From contig NW_003157461.1 of the NCBI RefSeq assembly GCF_000003605.2, positions 1 to 46,343 on the forward strand: a stretch of DNA of 46,343 nucleotides, written 5' to 3'. Shown here one piece after another: positions 35,683 to 46,157 of the stretch; within the stretch, counting starts at the first letter, position 1, and each line of letters starts with the position of its first letter. The stretch is from Saccoglossus kowalevskii (Eukaryota; Hemichordata; Enteropneusta; Harrimaniidae). Below the pieces are notes generated by a model. It worked only from the letters and a program-made list of their open reading frames with translations. It did no database searches and was not told where the DNA came from. The position numbers and the translations under genes were made by a program.

Positions 35683-36708
35683 ACCTGTGATATCATATTA
35701 ACAAGTCCAATTGTTAAAAGTTCGAAAATGTGAATAAATGTTTCGTTAATTGGTGTTAAATTAGCGTAGTGTTACTCAAAGTATGTAGAGGTCATAGGTC
35801 AATTATAGGAGGTACCCGTGAAAGCGATATCGTTTTTGAAACATAAAAAAATCTGAAATAGCCGGCAATTCGGCTGAATTTCCATTAATCGATGCAGCTG
35901 TGTGGTTAGGTGATCGAGCAATGTTTAGAGTAAAGTACAAACGGGCGTGGTTAGTTCTTGCATGGGAGACTGCTTGAGTAAATGAGCTGTTGAGTTTATT
36001 TTTTTAGTTCCATCACGCATATCGAAAATATATAAGGCAACGTTCCTGCATTCTTTTTGCTGTGATGTCGATCACTTATAGTGGAAAATCGTGGAATTGT
36101 TGAAACTGTTTTAATTATTACAAAGTTTTAAAATTCCTTTTAAATTTCAAGAACAGCTTGCTGAGCTGGAATCGTGGAATTATTGTAACTGTTTTAATTA
36201 ATGGACAGTTTTCAAATTCCTTCTAATTTCAAGAACAAGTTGCTGATCTGTCGGCACGTAGTGGGATTTACGCTGTTACCACTCCGTGCAAAGTTGTTCA
36301 AAGTGATTGCAAAATTGTGCAAAGTTATTGAAAAGTTGGTAGATGTATTTGTATATATGACTTAAGTTGTTGGCATATAGAAACGCGCAGTTGTAAAGTC
36401 GAGAAATTCAATAAAAGCCAATTGAAAGCAGTCTATAGATGTTGCCATGTGGTGAGGGCAAAATGTTTGAAAACACCGTGCAAAGTTGGAAAAAAACGAT
36501 GGAAATGTTGGCGGAGTTGCTTATATATTTAACTTAAGTCATTTTCATGACAACCCCGTAGTTGAATTTCAAAAGCATTAAGTAAATGTTCCGAGAATGT
36601 CTTATATATAAGCAGATTATCACCACAGCCTACCAAAGAATCGACAAGAAACTGCTTACAAAGTTGTAAAAAGCGATTGCAAAGTTGGTAGTTTCATTCG
36701 GGATTGTT
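35683..36708 (+). repeat. Satellite monomer, 1026 bp, with 82-bp internal duplication
   Basis: TTAGCGTAGTG and GTACCCGTG as in 33802, CGGCTG dyad, AG-type T-run, then the duplication at 36087-36250. Tail CCTACC. Confidence 0.95.
36087..36250 (+). repeat. 82-bp tandem duplication inside a monomer, third of three
   Basis: Same hybrid join (GAGCTGGAATCGTGG near 36164-36178) and the same order of subtypes as at 5312 and 25240. Private changes (GTTGAAACTG, CCTTTTAAA, AACAGCTTG) show it has diverged since. Confidence 0.9.
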
Positions 36709-37368
36709 ATCTGTGATATTATATTAACAAGTCCATTAGTTAAAAGTTCGAAAACAATGAATAAATGTTTCGTTAATTGGTGTTAAATTATCGTAGTGTT
36801 ACTCAAAGTATGTAGAGGTCATAGGTCAATTATAGGAGGTACCCGTGAAAGCGATATCGTTTTCGAAACATTAAAAAATCTGAAATAGCCGGCAATTCGT
36901 TTGAATTTCAAATAATCGAAGCCGCTGTGTTGTTAGGTGATCGAGCAGTGTTTAAAGTAAAGTACAAACGGGCGTGGTTAGTTCTTGCATGGGAGACTGC
37001 TTGAGTAAATGAGCTGTTGAGTTTATTTTTTTAGTTCCATCACGCATATCGAAAATATATAAGGCAACGTTCCTGCATTCTTTTTACTGTGATGTCGATC
37101 ATTTATAGTGGAAAATCGTAGAATTTTTGTAACTGTTTTAATTATTACAAAGTTTTCAAATTCCTTCTAGATTTCAAGAACAAGTTGATGAGCTGTCGGC
37201 ACATAGTGGGATTTACGCTGTTAACACTCCCGGCAAAGTTATTCAAAGTGATTGCAATGCTGTGCAAAGTTATTGAAAAGTTGGTAGATGTATTTGTATA
37301 TATGATCTAAGTTGTTGGCAGATAGAAACACGCAGTTGTAAAGTCGAGAAATTCAATTAAAGCTTGTT
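36709..37368 (+). repeat. Short satellite monomer, 660 bp (284-bp deletion), third of three
   Basis: Join at 37363/37364. Landmark variant ATCTGTGATATTATA, AAAACAATGAATAAATG, CGTTTGAATTT, AG-type T-run, CCCGGC. It directly follows an 82-bp-duplication monomer. Confidence 0.95.
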
Positions 37369-38315
37369 ACCTGTGATATCATACTAACAAGTCCAATAGT
37401 TAAAAGTTCGAAAATGTGAATAAATGTTTCGTTAATTGGTGTTAAATTATCGTAGTGTTACTCAAAGTATGTAGAGGTCATAGGTCAATTATAGGAGGTA
37501 CCTGTGAAAGCGATATCGTTTTTGAAACATTAAAAAATCTGAAATAGCCGGCAATTCAGCTGAATTTCAAATAATCGATGCAGCTGTGTGATTAGGTGAT
37601 CGACCAATTTTTTAAAGTTAAGCACAAACGGGCGTGGTTAGTTCTTGCAAGGGAGACTGATTGAGTAAATGAGCTGTTGAGTTTATTTTTTTTGTTTCAT
37701 CACGCATATCGAAAATATATAAGGCAACGTTCCTACATTCTTTCTTACTGTGATGTCGATTATTTATAGTGGAAAATCGTGTAATTTTTGTAACTGTTTT
37801 AATTAATGGAAAGTTTTCAAATTCCTTCTAATTTTCAAGAACAGGTTGCTGAGCTGTCGGCACGTAGTGGGATTTACGCTGTTACCACTCCGTGCAAAGT
37901 TGTTCAAAGTGATTGCAAAGTTGTGCAAAGTTATTGAAAAGTTGGTAGATGTATTTGTATATATGACTTAAGTTGTTGGCATATAGAAACGCGCAGTTGT
38001 AAAGTCGAGAAATTCAATAAAAGCCAATTGAAAGCAGTCTATAGATGTTACCATGTGGTGAGGGCAAAATGTTTGAAAACACCGTGCAAAGTTAGAAAAA
38101 AAACGATGGAAATGTTGGCGGAGTTGCTTATATATTTAACGTAAGTCATTTTCATGACAACCCCGCAGTTAAATTTCGAAAACATTAAGTAAATGTTCCG
38201 AGAATGTCTTATATATAAGCAGATTATCACCACAGCCTACCAAAGAATCGACAAGAAACTGCTTACAAAGTTGTAAAAAGCGATTGCAAAGTTGGTAGTT
38301 TCATTCGGGATTGTT
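37369..38315 (+). repeat. Satellite monomer, 947 bp
   Basis: Same type as the monomers following the other two short copies (AAAGTTAAGC, then GTGTAATTTTTG). CATGTGGTG, CCTACC tail. Confidence 0.95.
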
Positions 38316-39247
38316 ACCTGTGATATCATATTAACAATTCCAATAGTTAAAAGTTCGAAAATGTGAATAAATGTTTCGTTAATTGGTGTTAAATTATCGT
38401 AGTGTTACTCAAAGTATGTAGAGGTCATAGGTCAATTATAGGAGGTACCTGTGAAAGCAATATCGTTTTTGAAACATTAAACAATCTGAAATAGCCGGCA
38501 ATTCAGCTGAATTTCAAATAATCGATGCAGCTGTGTGGTTAGGTGATCGACCAATGTTTAAAGTAAAGCACAAACGGGCGTGGTTAGTTCTTGCATAGGA
38601 GACTGCCTGAGTAAATGACCTGTTGAGTTTTTTTTTTTGTTTCATCACGCATATCGAAAATATATAAGGCAACGTTCCTGCATTCATTCTTACTGTGATG
38701 TCGATCATTTATAGTGGAAAATCGTGGAATTTTTAATTTATGGAAAGTTTTCAAATTCCTTCTAATATTCAAGAACAAGTTGCTGAGCTGTCGGCACGTA
38801 GTGGGATTTACGCTGTTACCACTCCGTGCAAAGTTGTTCAAAGTGATTGCAAAGTTGTGCAAAGTTATTGAAAGGTTGGAAGATGTATTTGTATATATGA
38901 CCTAAGTTGTTGGCATATAGAATCGCGCAGTTGTAAAGTCGAGAAATTCAATAAAAGCCAATTGAAAGCAGTCTATAGATGTTGCCATGAGGTGAGGGCA
39001 AAATGTTTGAAAACACCGTGCAATATTGGAAAAAATGAAGGAAATGTTGGCGGAGTTGCTAATATATTTAACGTAAGTCATTTGCATGACAACCCCGCAG
39101 TTAAATTTCGAAAACATTAAATAAATGTTCCGAGAATGTCTTATATATAAGCAGATTATCACAACAGCCAACGGAAAAATCGACAAGAAACTGCTTACAA
39201 AGTTGTAAAAAGCGATTGCAAAGTTGGTAGTTTCATTCGGGATTGTT
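38316..39247 (+). repeat. Satellite monomer, 932 bp (11-bp deletion)
   Basis: GTAACTGTTTT is missing near 38734, where GGAATTTTTAATTTATGG stands. The two T-runs on either side could have mediated the loss. The T-run near 38629 has also lost its A (GAGTTTTTTTTTTT). CAGCTG dyad, CAACGG tail. Confidence 0.95.
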
Positions 39248-39670
39248 ACCTGTGATATCATATTAACAAGTCCAATAGTTAAAAGTTCGAAAATGTGAAT
39301 AAATGTTTCGTTAATTGGTGTTAAATTATCGTAGTGTTACTCAAAGTATGTAGAGGTCATAGTCAATTATAGGAGGTACCTGTGAAAGCAATATCGTTTT
39401 TGAAACATTAAACAATCTGAAATAGCCGGCATTCAGCTGATTTCAAATAATCGATGCAGCTGTGTGATTAGGTGATCGACCAATGTTTAAAGTAAAGAAC
39501 AAACGGGCGTGGTTAGTTCTTGCATATGAGACTTCCTGAGTAAATGAGCTGTTGAGTTTATTTTTTTTGTTCCATCACGCATATCGAAAATATATAAGGC
39601 AACGTTCCTGCATTCTTTCTTACTGTGATGTCGATCATTTAAAGTGGAAAATCTTGGAATTTTTGTAACG
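39248..39670 (+). repeat. Left part of a monomer, ends at a deletion join
   Basis: Begins with the normal conserved block and runs to GTAACG, then joins AAATTGGTGTTAAATT of the next repeat. Has missing bases near 39363 and 39432-39443. Already shows GACTTCCTGAG and ATTTAAAGTGG, markers of the short-monomer domain. Confidence 0.93.
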
Positions 39671-40034
39671 GTAAATTGGTGTTAAATTATCGTAGTGTTA
39701 CTCATAGTATGTTGAGGTCATAGGTCAAATATATGAGGTACCTGTGAAAGCGATATCGTTTTTGAAACATTCAAAAATCTGAAATAGCCGGCAATTCGGC
39801 TGAATTTCAAAGAATCGATGCAGCTGTGTGATTAGGTGATCGACCAATGTTTAAAGTAAAGAACAAACGGGCGTGGTTAGTTCTTGCATGGGAGACTTCC
39901 TGAGTAAATGAGCTGCTGAGTTCATTTTTTTTGTTCCATCACGCATATCGAAAATATACAAGGCAACGTTCCTGCATTCTTTCTTACTGTGATGTCGATC
40001 ATTTAAAGTGGAAAATCTTGGAATTTTTGTAACT
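39671..40034 (+). repeat. 364-bp short monomer (mini-monomer) 1
   Basis: Runs from AAATTGGTGTTAAATT to CTTGGAATTTTTGTAACT and then starts again. It lacks everything between GTAACTGTTTT and GTTTCGTTAATTGG of a full monomer, about 580 bp. Subfamily markers: CTCATAGTATGTTGAGG, CAAATATATGAGGTACC, ATTTAAAGTGG, AAATCTTGG. It keeps both dyads, the E-box and the TATATAAG region (here TATACAAGG). Confidence 0.95.
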
Positions 40035-40916
40035 GTAAATTGGTGTTAAATTATCGTAGTGTTACTCATAGTATGTTGAGGTCATAGGTCAAATATATGA
40101 GGTACCTGTGAAAGCGATATCGTTTTTGAAACATTAAAAAATCTGAAATAGCCGGCAGTTCGGCTGAATTTCAAATAATCGATGCAGCTGTGTGATTAGG
40201 TGATCGACCAATATTTAAAGTAAAGAACAAACGGGCGTGGTTAGTTCTTGCATGGGAGACTTCCTGAGTAAATGAGCTGTTGAGTTTATTTTTTTTGTTC
40301 CATCACGCATATCGAAAATATATAAGGCAACGTTCGTGCATTCTCTCTTACTGTGATGTCGATCATTTAAAGTGGAAAATCGTGGAATTTTTGGAATTGA
40401 TTTAATTATTACAAAGTTTTCAAATTCCTTCTAAATATGAAGAACAAGTTGCTGAGCTGTCGGCATGTAGTGGGATTTACGCTGTTAACACTCCGTGCAA
40501 AGTTGTTCAAAGTGATTGCAATGCTGTGCAAAGTTATTGCAAAGTTGGTAGATGTATTTGTATATATGACCTAAATTGTTGGCATATAGAAACGCGCAGT
40601 TGTAAAGTCGAGAAATTCAATAAAAGCCAATAGAAAGCAGTCTATAGATGTTCCCATGACCTGAATGTAAAATGTTAGAAAACACCGTGCAATGTTAGAA
40701 TAAGCGAAGGAAATGTTTGCGGAGTTGCTTATATATTTAACCTAAGTAATTGTCATGACAACCCCGCAGTTAAATTTCGGAGACATTAAGTAAATGTTCC
40801 GAGAATGTCTCATAAATAAGCAGATTATCACAACATCCAACGGAAAAATCGACAAGGAACTGCTTACAAAGTTGTAAACAGCGAATGCAAAGTTGGTAGT
40901 TTCATTCGGGATTGTT
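40035..40916 (+). repeat. Hybrid repeat: mini-monomer start, full-monomer end
   Basis: Opens with the deletion join and mini-monomer markers, then continues past ATTGATTTAATTATTACAAAG into the full right half (CAAAG block, tail CATCCAACGG). This is where the short repeats return to full length. Confidence 0.93.
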
Positions 40917-41342
40917 ACCTGTGATATCATATTAACAAGTCCAATAGTTAAAAGTTCGAAAATGTGAATAAATGTTTCGTTAATTGGTGTTAAATTATCG
41001 TAGTGTTACTCAAAGTATGTTGAGGTCATAGGTCAATTATAGGAGGTACCTGTGAAAGCGATATCGTTTTTGAAACATTAACAAATCTGAAATAGCCGGC
41101 AATTCGGTTGAATTTCAAATAATCGATGCAGCTGTGTGATTAGGTGATCGACCAATTTTTAAAGTAAAGAACAAACGGGCGTGGTTATTTCTTGCATGGG
41201 AGACTTCCTGAGTAAATGAGCTGTTGAGTTTATTTTTTTTGTTCCATCACGCATATCGAAAATATATAAGGCAACGTTCCTGCATTCTTTCTTACTGTGA
41301 TGTCGATCATTTAAAGTGGAAAATCTTGGAAATTTTGTAACT
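40917..41342 (+). repeat. Left part of a monomer, ends at a deletion join
   Basis: Normal conserved block, then GTATGTTGAGG and GACTTCCTGAG, ending at GGAAATTTTGTAACT. Confidence 0.93.
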
Positions 41343-41704
41343 GTAAATTGGTGTTAAATTATCGTAGTGTTACTCAAAGTATGTTGAGGTCATAGGTCAA
41401 TATATGAGGTACCTGTGAAAGCGATATCGTTTTTGAAACATTAAAAAATCTGAAATAGCCGGCAATTCGGCTGAATTTCAAATAATCGATGCAGCTGTGT
41501 GATTAGGTGATCGACCAATGTTTAAAGTAAAGAACAAACGGGCGTGGTTAGTTCTTGCATATGAGACTTCCTGAGTAAATGAGCTGTTGAGTTTATTTTT
41601 TTGTTCCATCACGCATATCGAAAATATATAAGGCAACGTTCCTGCATTCTTTCTTACTGTGATGTCGATCATTTAAAGTGGAAAATCTTGGAATTTTTGT
41701 TACT
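41343..41704 (+). repeat. 362-bp short monomer (mini-monomer) 2
   Basis: Same deletion join and markers as mini-monomer 1, two bases shorter because of CAATATATGAGG and a shorter T-run. Confidence 0.95.
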
Positions 41705-42068
41705 GTAAATTGGTGTGAAATTATCGTAGTGTTACTCATAGTATGTTGAGGTCATAGGTCAAATATATGAGGTACCTGTGAAAGCGATATCGTTTTTGAA
41801 ACATTGAAAAATCTGAAATAGCCGGCAATTCGGCTGAATTTCAAATAATCGATGCAGCTGTGCGATTAGGTGATCGACCAATGTTTATAGTAAAGAGCAA
41901 ACGGGCGTGGTTAGTTCTTGCATGGGAGACTTCCTTAGTAAATGAGCTGTTGAGTTTATTTTTTTTGTTCCATCACGCATATCGAAAATATATAAGGCAA
42001 CATTCCTGCATTCTTTCTTACTGTGATGTCGATCATTTAAAGTGGAAAATCTTGGAATTTTTGTAACT
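41705..42068 (+). repeat. 364-bp short monomer (mini-monomer) 3
   Basis: Immediately follows mini-monomer 2, making a true tandem of the short form. Private changes GGTGTGAAATT, GTGCGATTAGG and TTCCTTAGTAAATG. Confidence 0.95.
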
Positions 42069-42964
42069 GTAAATTGGTGTTAAATTATCGTAGTGTTACT
42101 CATAGTATGTTGAGGTCATAGGTCAAATATATGAGGTACCTGTGAAAGCGATATCGTTTTTGAAACATTAAAAAATCTGAAATAGCCGGCAATTCGGCTG
42201 AATTTCAAATAATCGATGCAGCTGTGTGATTAGGTGATCGACCAATGTTTAAAGTAAAGAACAAACGGGCGTGGTTAGTTCTTGCATGGGAGACTTCCTG
42301 AGTAAATGAGCTGTTGAGTTTATTTTTTTTTGTTTCATCACGCATATCGAAAATATATAAGGCAACGTTCCTGAATTCTCTCTTACTGTGATGTCGATCA
42401 TTTAAAGTGGAAAATCATGGAATTTTTGGAACTGTTTTAATTATTACAAAGTTTTCAAATTCCTTCTAAATTTCAAGAACAAGTTGCTGAGCTGTCGGCA
42501 TGTAGTGGGATTTATGCTGTTAACACTCGGTGCAAAGTTGTTCAAAGTGATTGCAAAGTTGTGCAAAGTTATTGCAAAGTTATTGCAAAGTTGGTAGATG
42601 TATTTGTATATATGACTTAAGTTGTTGGCATATAGAAACGCGCAGTTGTAAAGTCGAGAAATTCAATAAAAGCCAATTGAAAGCAGTCTATAGATGTTGC
42701 CATGTGGTGAGGGGAAAATGTTTGAAAACACCGTGCAAAGTTGGAAAAAAAACGATGGAAATTTTGGCGGAGTTGCTTATATATTTAACGTAAGTCATTT
42801 TCATGACAACCCCGTAGTTAAATTTCGAAAACATTAAGTAAATGTTCCGAGAATGTCTTATATATAAGCAGATTATCACCACAGCCTACCAAAGAATCGA
42901 CAAGAAACTGCTTACAAAGTTGTAAAAAGCGATTGCAAAGTTGGTAGTTTCATTCGGGATTGTT
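42069..42964 (+). repeat. Hybrid repeat: mini-monomer start, full-monomer end
   Basis: Starts at a deletion join, returns to full length at GGAACTGTTTTAATTATTAC, and contains an expanded six-fold CAAAG cluster (42533-42590). Tail CCTACC. Confidence 0.93.
42533..42590 (+). repeat. Expanded CAAAG cluster, six motifs
   Basis: CAAAG starts at 42533, 42543, 42554, 42564, 42575 and 42586. It has one extra 11-bp unit ATTGCAAAGTT compared with five-motif monomers, a small tandem expansion that keeps the helical phase. Confidence 0.88.
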
Positions 42965-43907
42965 ACCTGTGATATCATATTAACAAGTCCAATAGTTAAA
43001 AGTTCGAAAATGTGAATAAATGTTTCGTTAATTGGTGTTAAATTATCGTAGTGTTACTCAAAGTATGTAGAGGTCATAGGTCAATTATAGGAGGTACCCG
43101 TGAAAGCGATATCGTTTTCGAAACATTAAAAAATCTGAAATAGCCGGCAATTCGGTTGAATTTCAAATAATCGAAGCCGCTGTGTGGTCAGGTGATCGAG
43201 CAATGTTTAAAGTAAAGTACAAACGGGCGTGGTTAGTTCTTGCATGGGAGACTGCTTGAGTAAATGAGCTGTTGAGTTTATTTTTTTAGTTCCATAACGC
43301 ATATCGAAAATATATAAGGCAACGTTCCTGCATTCTTTTTGCTGTGATGTCGATCATTTATAGTTGAAAATCGTGGAAATTTTGTAACTGTTTTAATTAT
43401 TACAAAGTTTTCAAATTCCTTCTAAATTTCAAGACCAAGTTTCTGAGCTGTCGGCACGTAGTGGGATTTACACTGTTAACACTCCCGGAAAAGTTGTTCA
43501 AAGTAATTGTAAACTTTTGCAAAGTTATTGCAAAGTTGGTAGAGAGATTTGTATGTATGACCTAAGTTGTTGGCATATAGAAACGCGCACTTGTAAAGTC
43601 GAGAAATTCAATAAAAGCCAATTGAAAGCAGTCTATAGATGTTCCCATGACCTGAAGGTAAAATGTTAGAAAACACCGTGCAATGTTAGAATAAGCGAAG
43701 GAAATGTTTGCGGAGTTGCTAATATATTTAACCTAAGTAATTGTCATGACAACCCCACAGTCAAATTTCGGAAACATTAAGTAAATGTTCCGAGAATGTC
43801 TCATAAATAAGCAGATTATCACAACAGCCAACGGAAAAATCGACAAGGAACTGCTTACAAAGTTGTTAACAGCGAATGCAAAGTTGGTAGTTTCATTCGG
43901 GATTGTT
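42965..43907 (+). repeat. Satellite monomer, 943 bp
   Basis: A full monomer between two short-form blocks. GTACCCGTG, CGGTTG, AG-type T-run, CTCCCGGAAAAG; the CAAAG cluster is decayed (TCAAAGTAATTGTAAAC). CAACGG tail. Confidence 0.95.
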
Positions 43908-44332
43908 ACCTGTGATATCATATTAACAAGTCCAATAGTTAAAAGTTCGAAAATGTGAATAATTGTTTCGTTAATCGGTGTTAAATTATCGCAGTGTTAC
44001 TCAAAGTATGCAGTGGTCATAGGTCAATAATAGGAGGTACCTGTGAAAGCGATATCGTTTTTGAAACACTAAAAAATCTGAAATAGCCGGCAATTCGGCT
44101 GAATTTCAAATAATCGATGCAGCTGTGTGATTAGGTGATCGACCAATGTTTAAAGTAAAGAACAAACGGGCGTGGTTAGTTCTTGCATGGGAGACTTCCT
44201 GAGTAAATGAGCTGTTGTGTTTATTTTTTTGTTCCATCACGCATATCGAAAATATATAAGGCAACGTTCCTGCATTCTTTCTTACTGTGATGTCGATCAT
44301 TTAAAGTGGAAAATCTTGGAAATTTTGTAACT
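43908..44332 (+). repeat. Left part of a monomer, ends at a deletion join
   Basis: Conserved block with AATAATTGTTTCG and TTAATCGGTG, then GACTTCCTGAG and AAATCTTGGAAATTTTG, ending at the join. Confidence 0.93.
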
Positions 44333-45216
44333 GTAAATTGGTGTTAAATTATCGTAGTGTTACTCAAAGTATGTTGAGGTCATAGGTCAAATATATGAGG
44401 TACCTGTGAAAGCGATATCGTTTTTGAAACACTAAAAAATCTGAAATAGCCGGCAATTCGGCTGAATTTCAAATAATCGATGCAGCTGTGTGATTATGTG
44501 ATCGACCAATGTTTAAAGTAAAGAACAAACGGGCGTGGTTAGTTCTTGCATGGGAGACTTCTGAGTAAATGAGCTGTTGAGTTTATTTTTTTTGTTTCAT
44601 CACGCATATCGAAAATATATAAGGCAACGTTCCTGCATTCTTTTTACTGTGATGTCGATCATTTATAGTGGGAAATCGTGGAATTTTTGTAACTGTTTTA
44701 ATTTATGGAAAGTTTTCAAATTCCTTCTAATTTTCAAGAACAAGTTGCTGAGCTGTCGGCACGTAGTGGGATTTACGCTGTTAACACTCCCGGCAAAGTT
44801 ATTCAAAGTGATTGCAAAATTGTGCAAAGTTATTGCAAAGTTGGTAGATGTATTTGTATGTATGACCTAAGTTGTTGGCATACAGAAACGCGCAGTTGTA
44901 AAGTCGAGAAATTTAATAAAAGCCAATTGAAAGCAGCCTGTAGATGTTGCCATGAGGTGAGGGCAAAATGTTTGTAAACACCGTGCAATGTTGGAAAAAA
45001 CGAAGGAAATTTTGGCGGAGTTGTTTATATATTTAACGTAAGTCATTTTCATGACAACCCCGCAGTTAAATTTCGAAAACATTAAGTAAATGTTCCGATA
45101 ATGTCTGTCTTATATATAAGCAGATTATCACAACAGCCAACGGAAAAATCGACAAGAAACTGCTTACAAAGTTGTAAAAAGCGATTGCAAAGTTGGTAGT
45201 TTCATTCGGGATTGTT
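44333..45216 (+). repeat. Hybrid repeat: mini-monomer start, full-monomer end
   Basis: Last of the six deletion joins. Returns to full length at GTAACTGTTTTAATTTATGG. The right part (GCATACAGAAAC, TTTGTAAACACC, TGTCTGTC) matches 20620-20960. Confidence 0.93.
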
Positions 45217-46157
45217 ACCTGTGATATCATATTAACAAGTCCAATAGTTAAAAGTTCGAAAATGTGAATAAATGTTTCGTTAATTGGTGTTAAATTATCG
45301 TAGTGTTACTCAAAGTATGTAGAGGTCATAGGTCAGTTATAGGAGGTACATGTGAAAGCGATATCATTTTTGAAACATAAAAAAATCTGAAATAGCCGGC
45401 AATTCGGCTGAATTTCCAATAATCGATGCAGCTGTGTGGTTAGGTGGTCGACCAATGTTTAAAGTAAAGTACAAACGGGCGTGGTTAGTTCTTGCATGGG
45501 AGACTGCTTGAGTAAATGAGCTGTTGAGTTTATTTTTTTAGTTCCATCACGAATATCGGAAATATATAAGGCAACGTTCTGCATTCTTTTTACTGTGATA
45601 TAGATCATTTATAGTGGAAAATCGTAGAAATTTGTAACTGTTTTAATTAATACAAAGTTTTCAAATTCCTTCTAGATTTCAAGAACAAGTTGCTGAGCTG
45701 TCGGCACGTAGTGGGATTTACGCTGTTAACACTCCCGGCAAAGTTATTCAAAGTGATTGCAAAATTGTGCAAAGTTATTGCAAAGTTGGTAGATGGATTT
45801 GTATGTATGAACTAAGTGTTTGGCATATAGAAACACGCAGTTGTAAAGTCGTGAAATTTAATAAAAACCGATTGAAAGCAGTCTATAGATGTTCCCATGA
45901 GGTGAGGGTAAAATGTTAGAACACACCGTGCAAAGTTGGCAAAAGCAAAGGAAATGTTGGCGGAGTTGCTTATATATTTAACGTAAGTCATTTTCATGAC
46001 AACCCCGCAGCTAAATTTCGAAAACATTAAGTAAATGTTCCTAGAATGTCTTATATATAAGCAGATTATCACCACAGCCTACCAAAAAATCGACAAGGAA
46101 CTGCTTACAAAGTTGTAAAAAGCGATTGCAAAGTTGGTAGTTTCATTCGGGATTGTT
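45217..46157 (+). repeat. Satellite monomer, 941 bp
   Basis: GGTGGTCGACC (45436), CGGCTG dyad, AG-type T-run, CCCGGC type, CCTACC tail. The left part matches 20240-20640. Single-base losses at CGTTCTGC (about 45577) and GAAATTTG. Confidence 0.95.
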
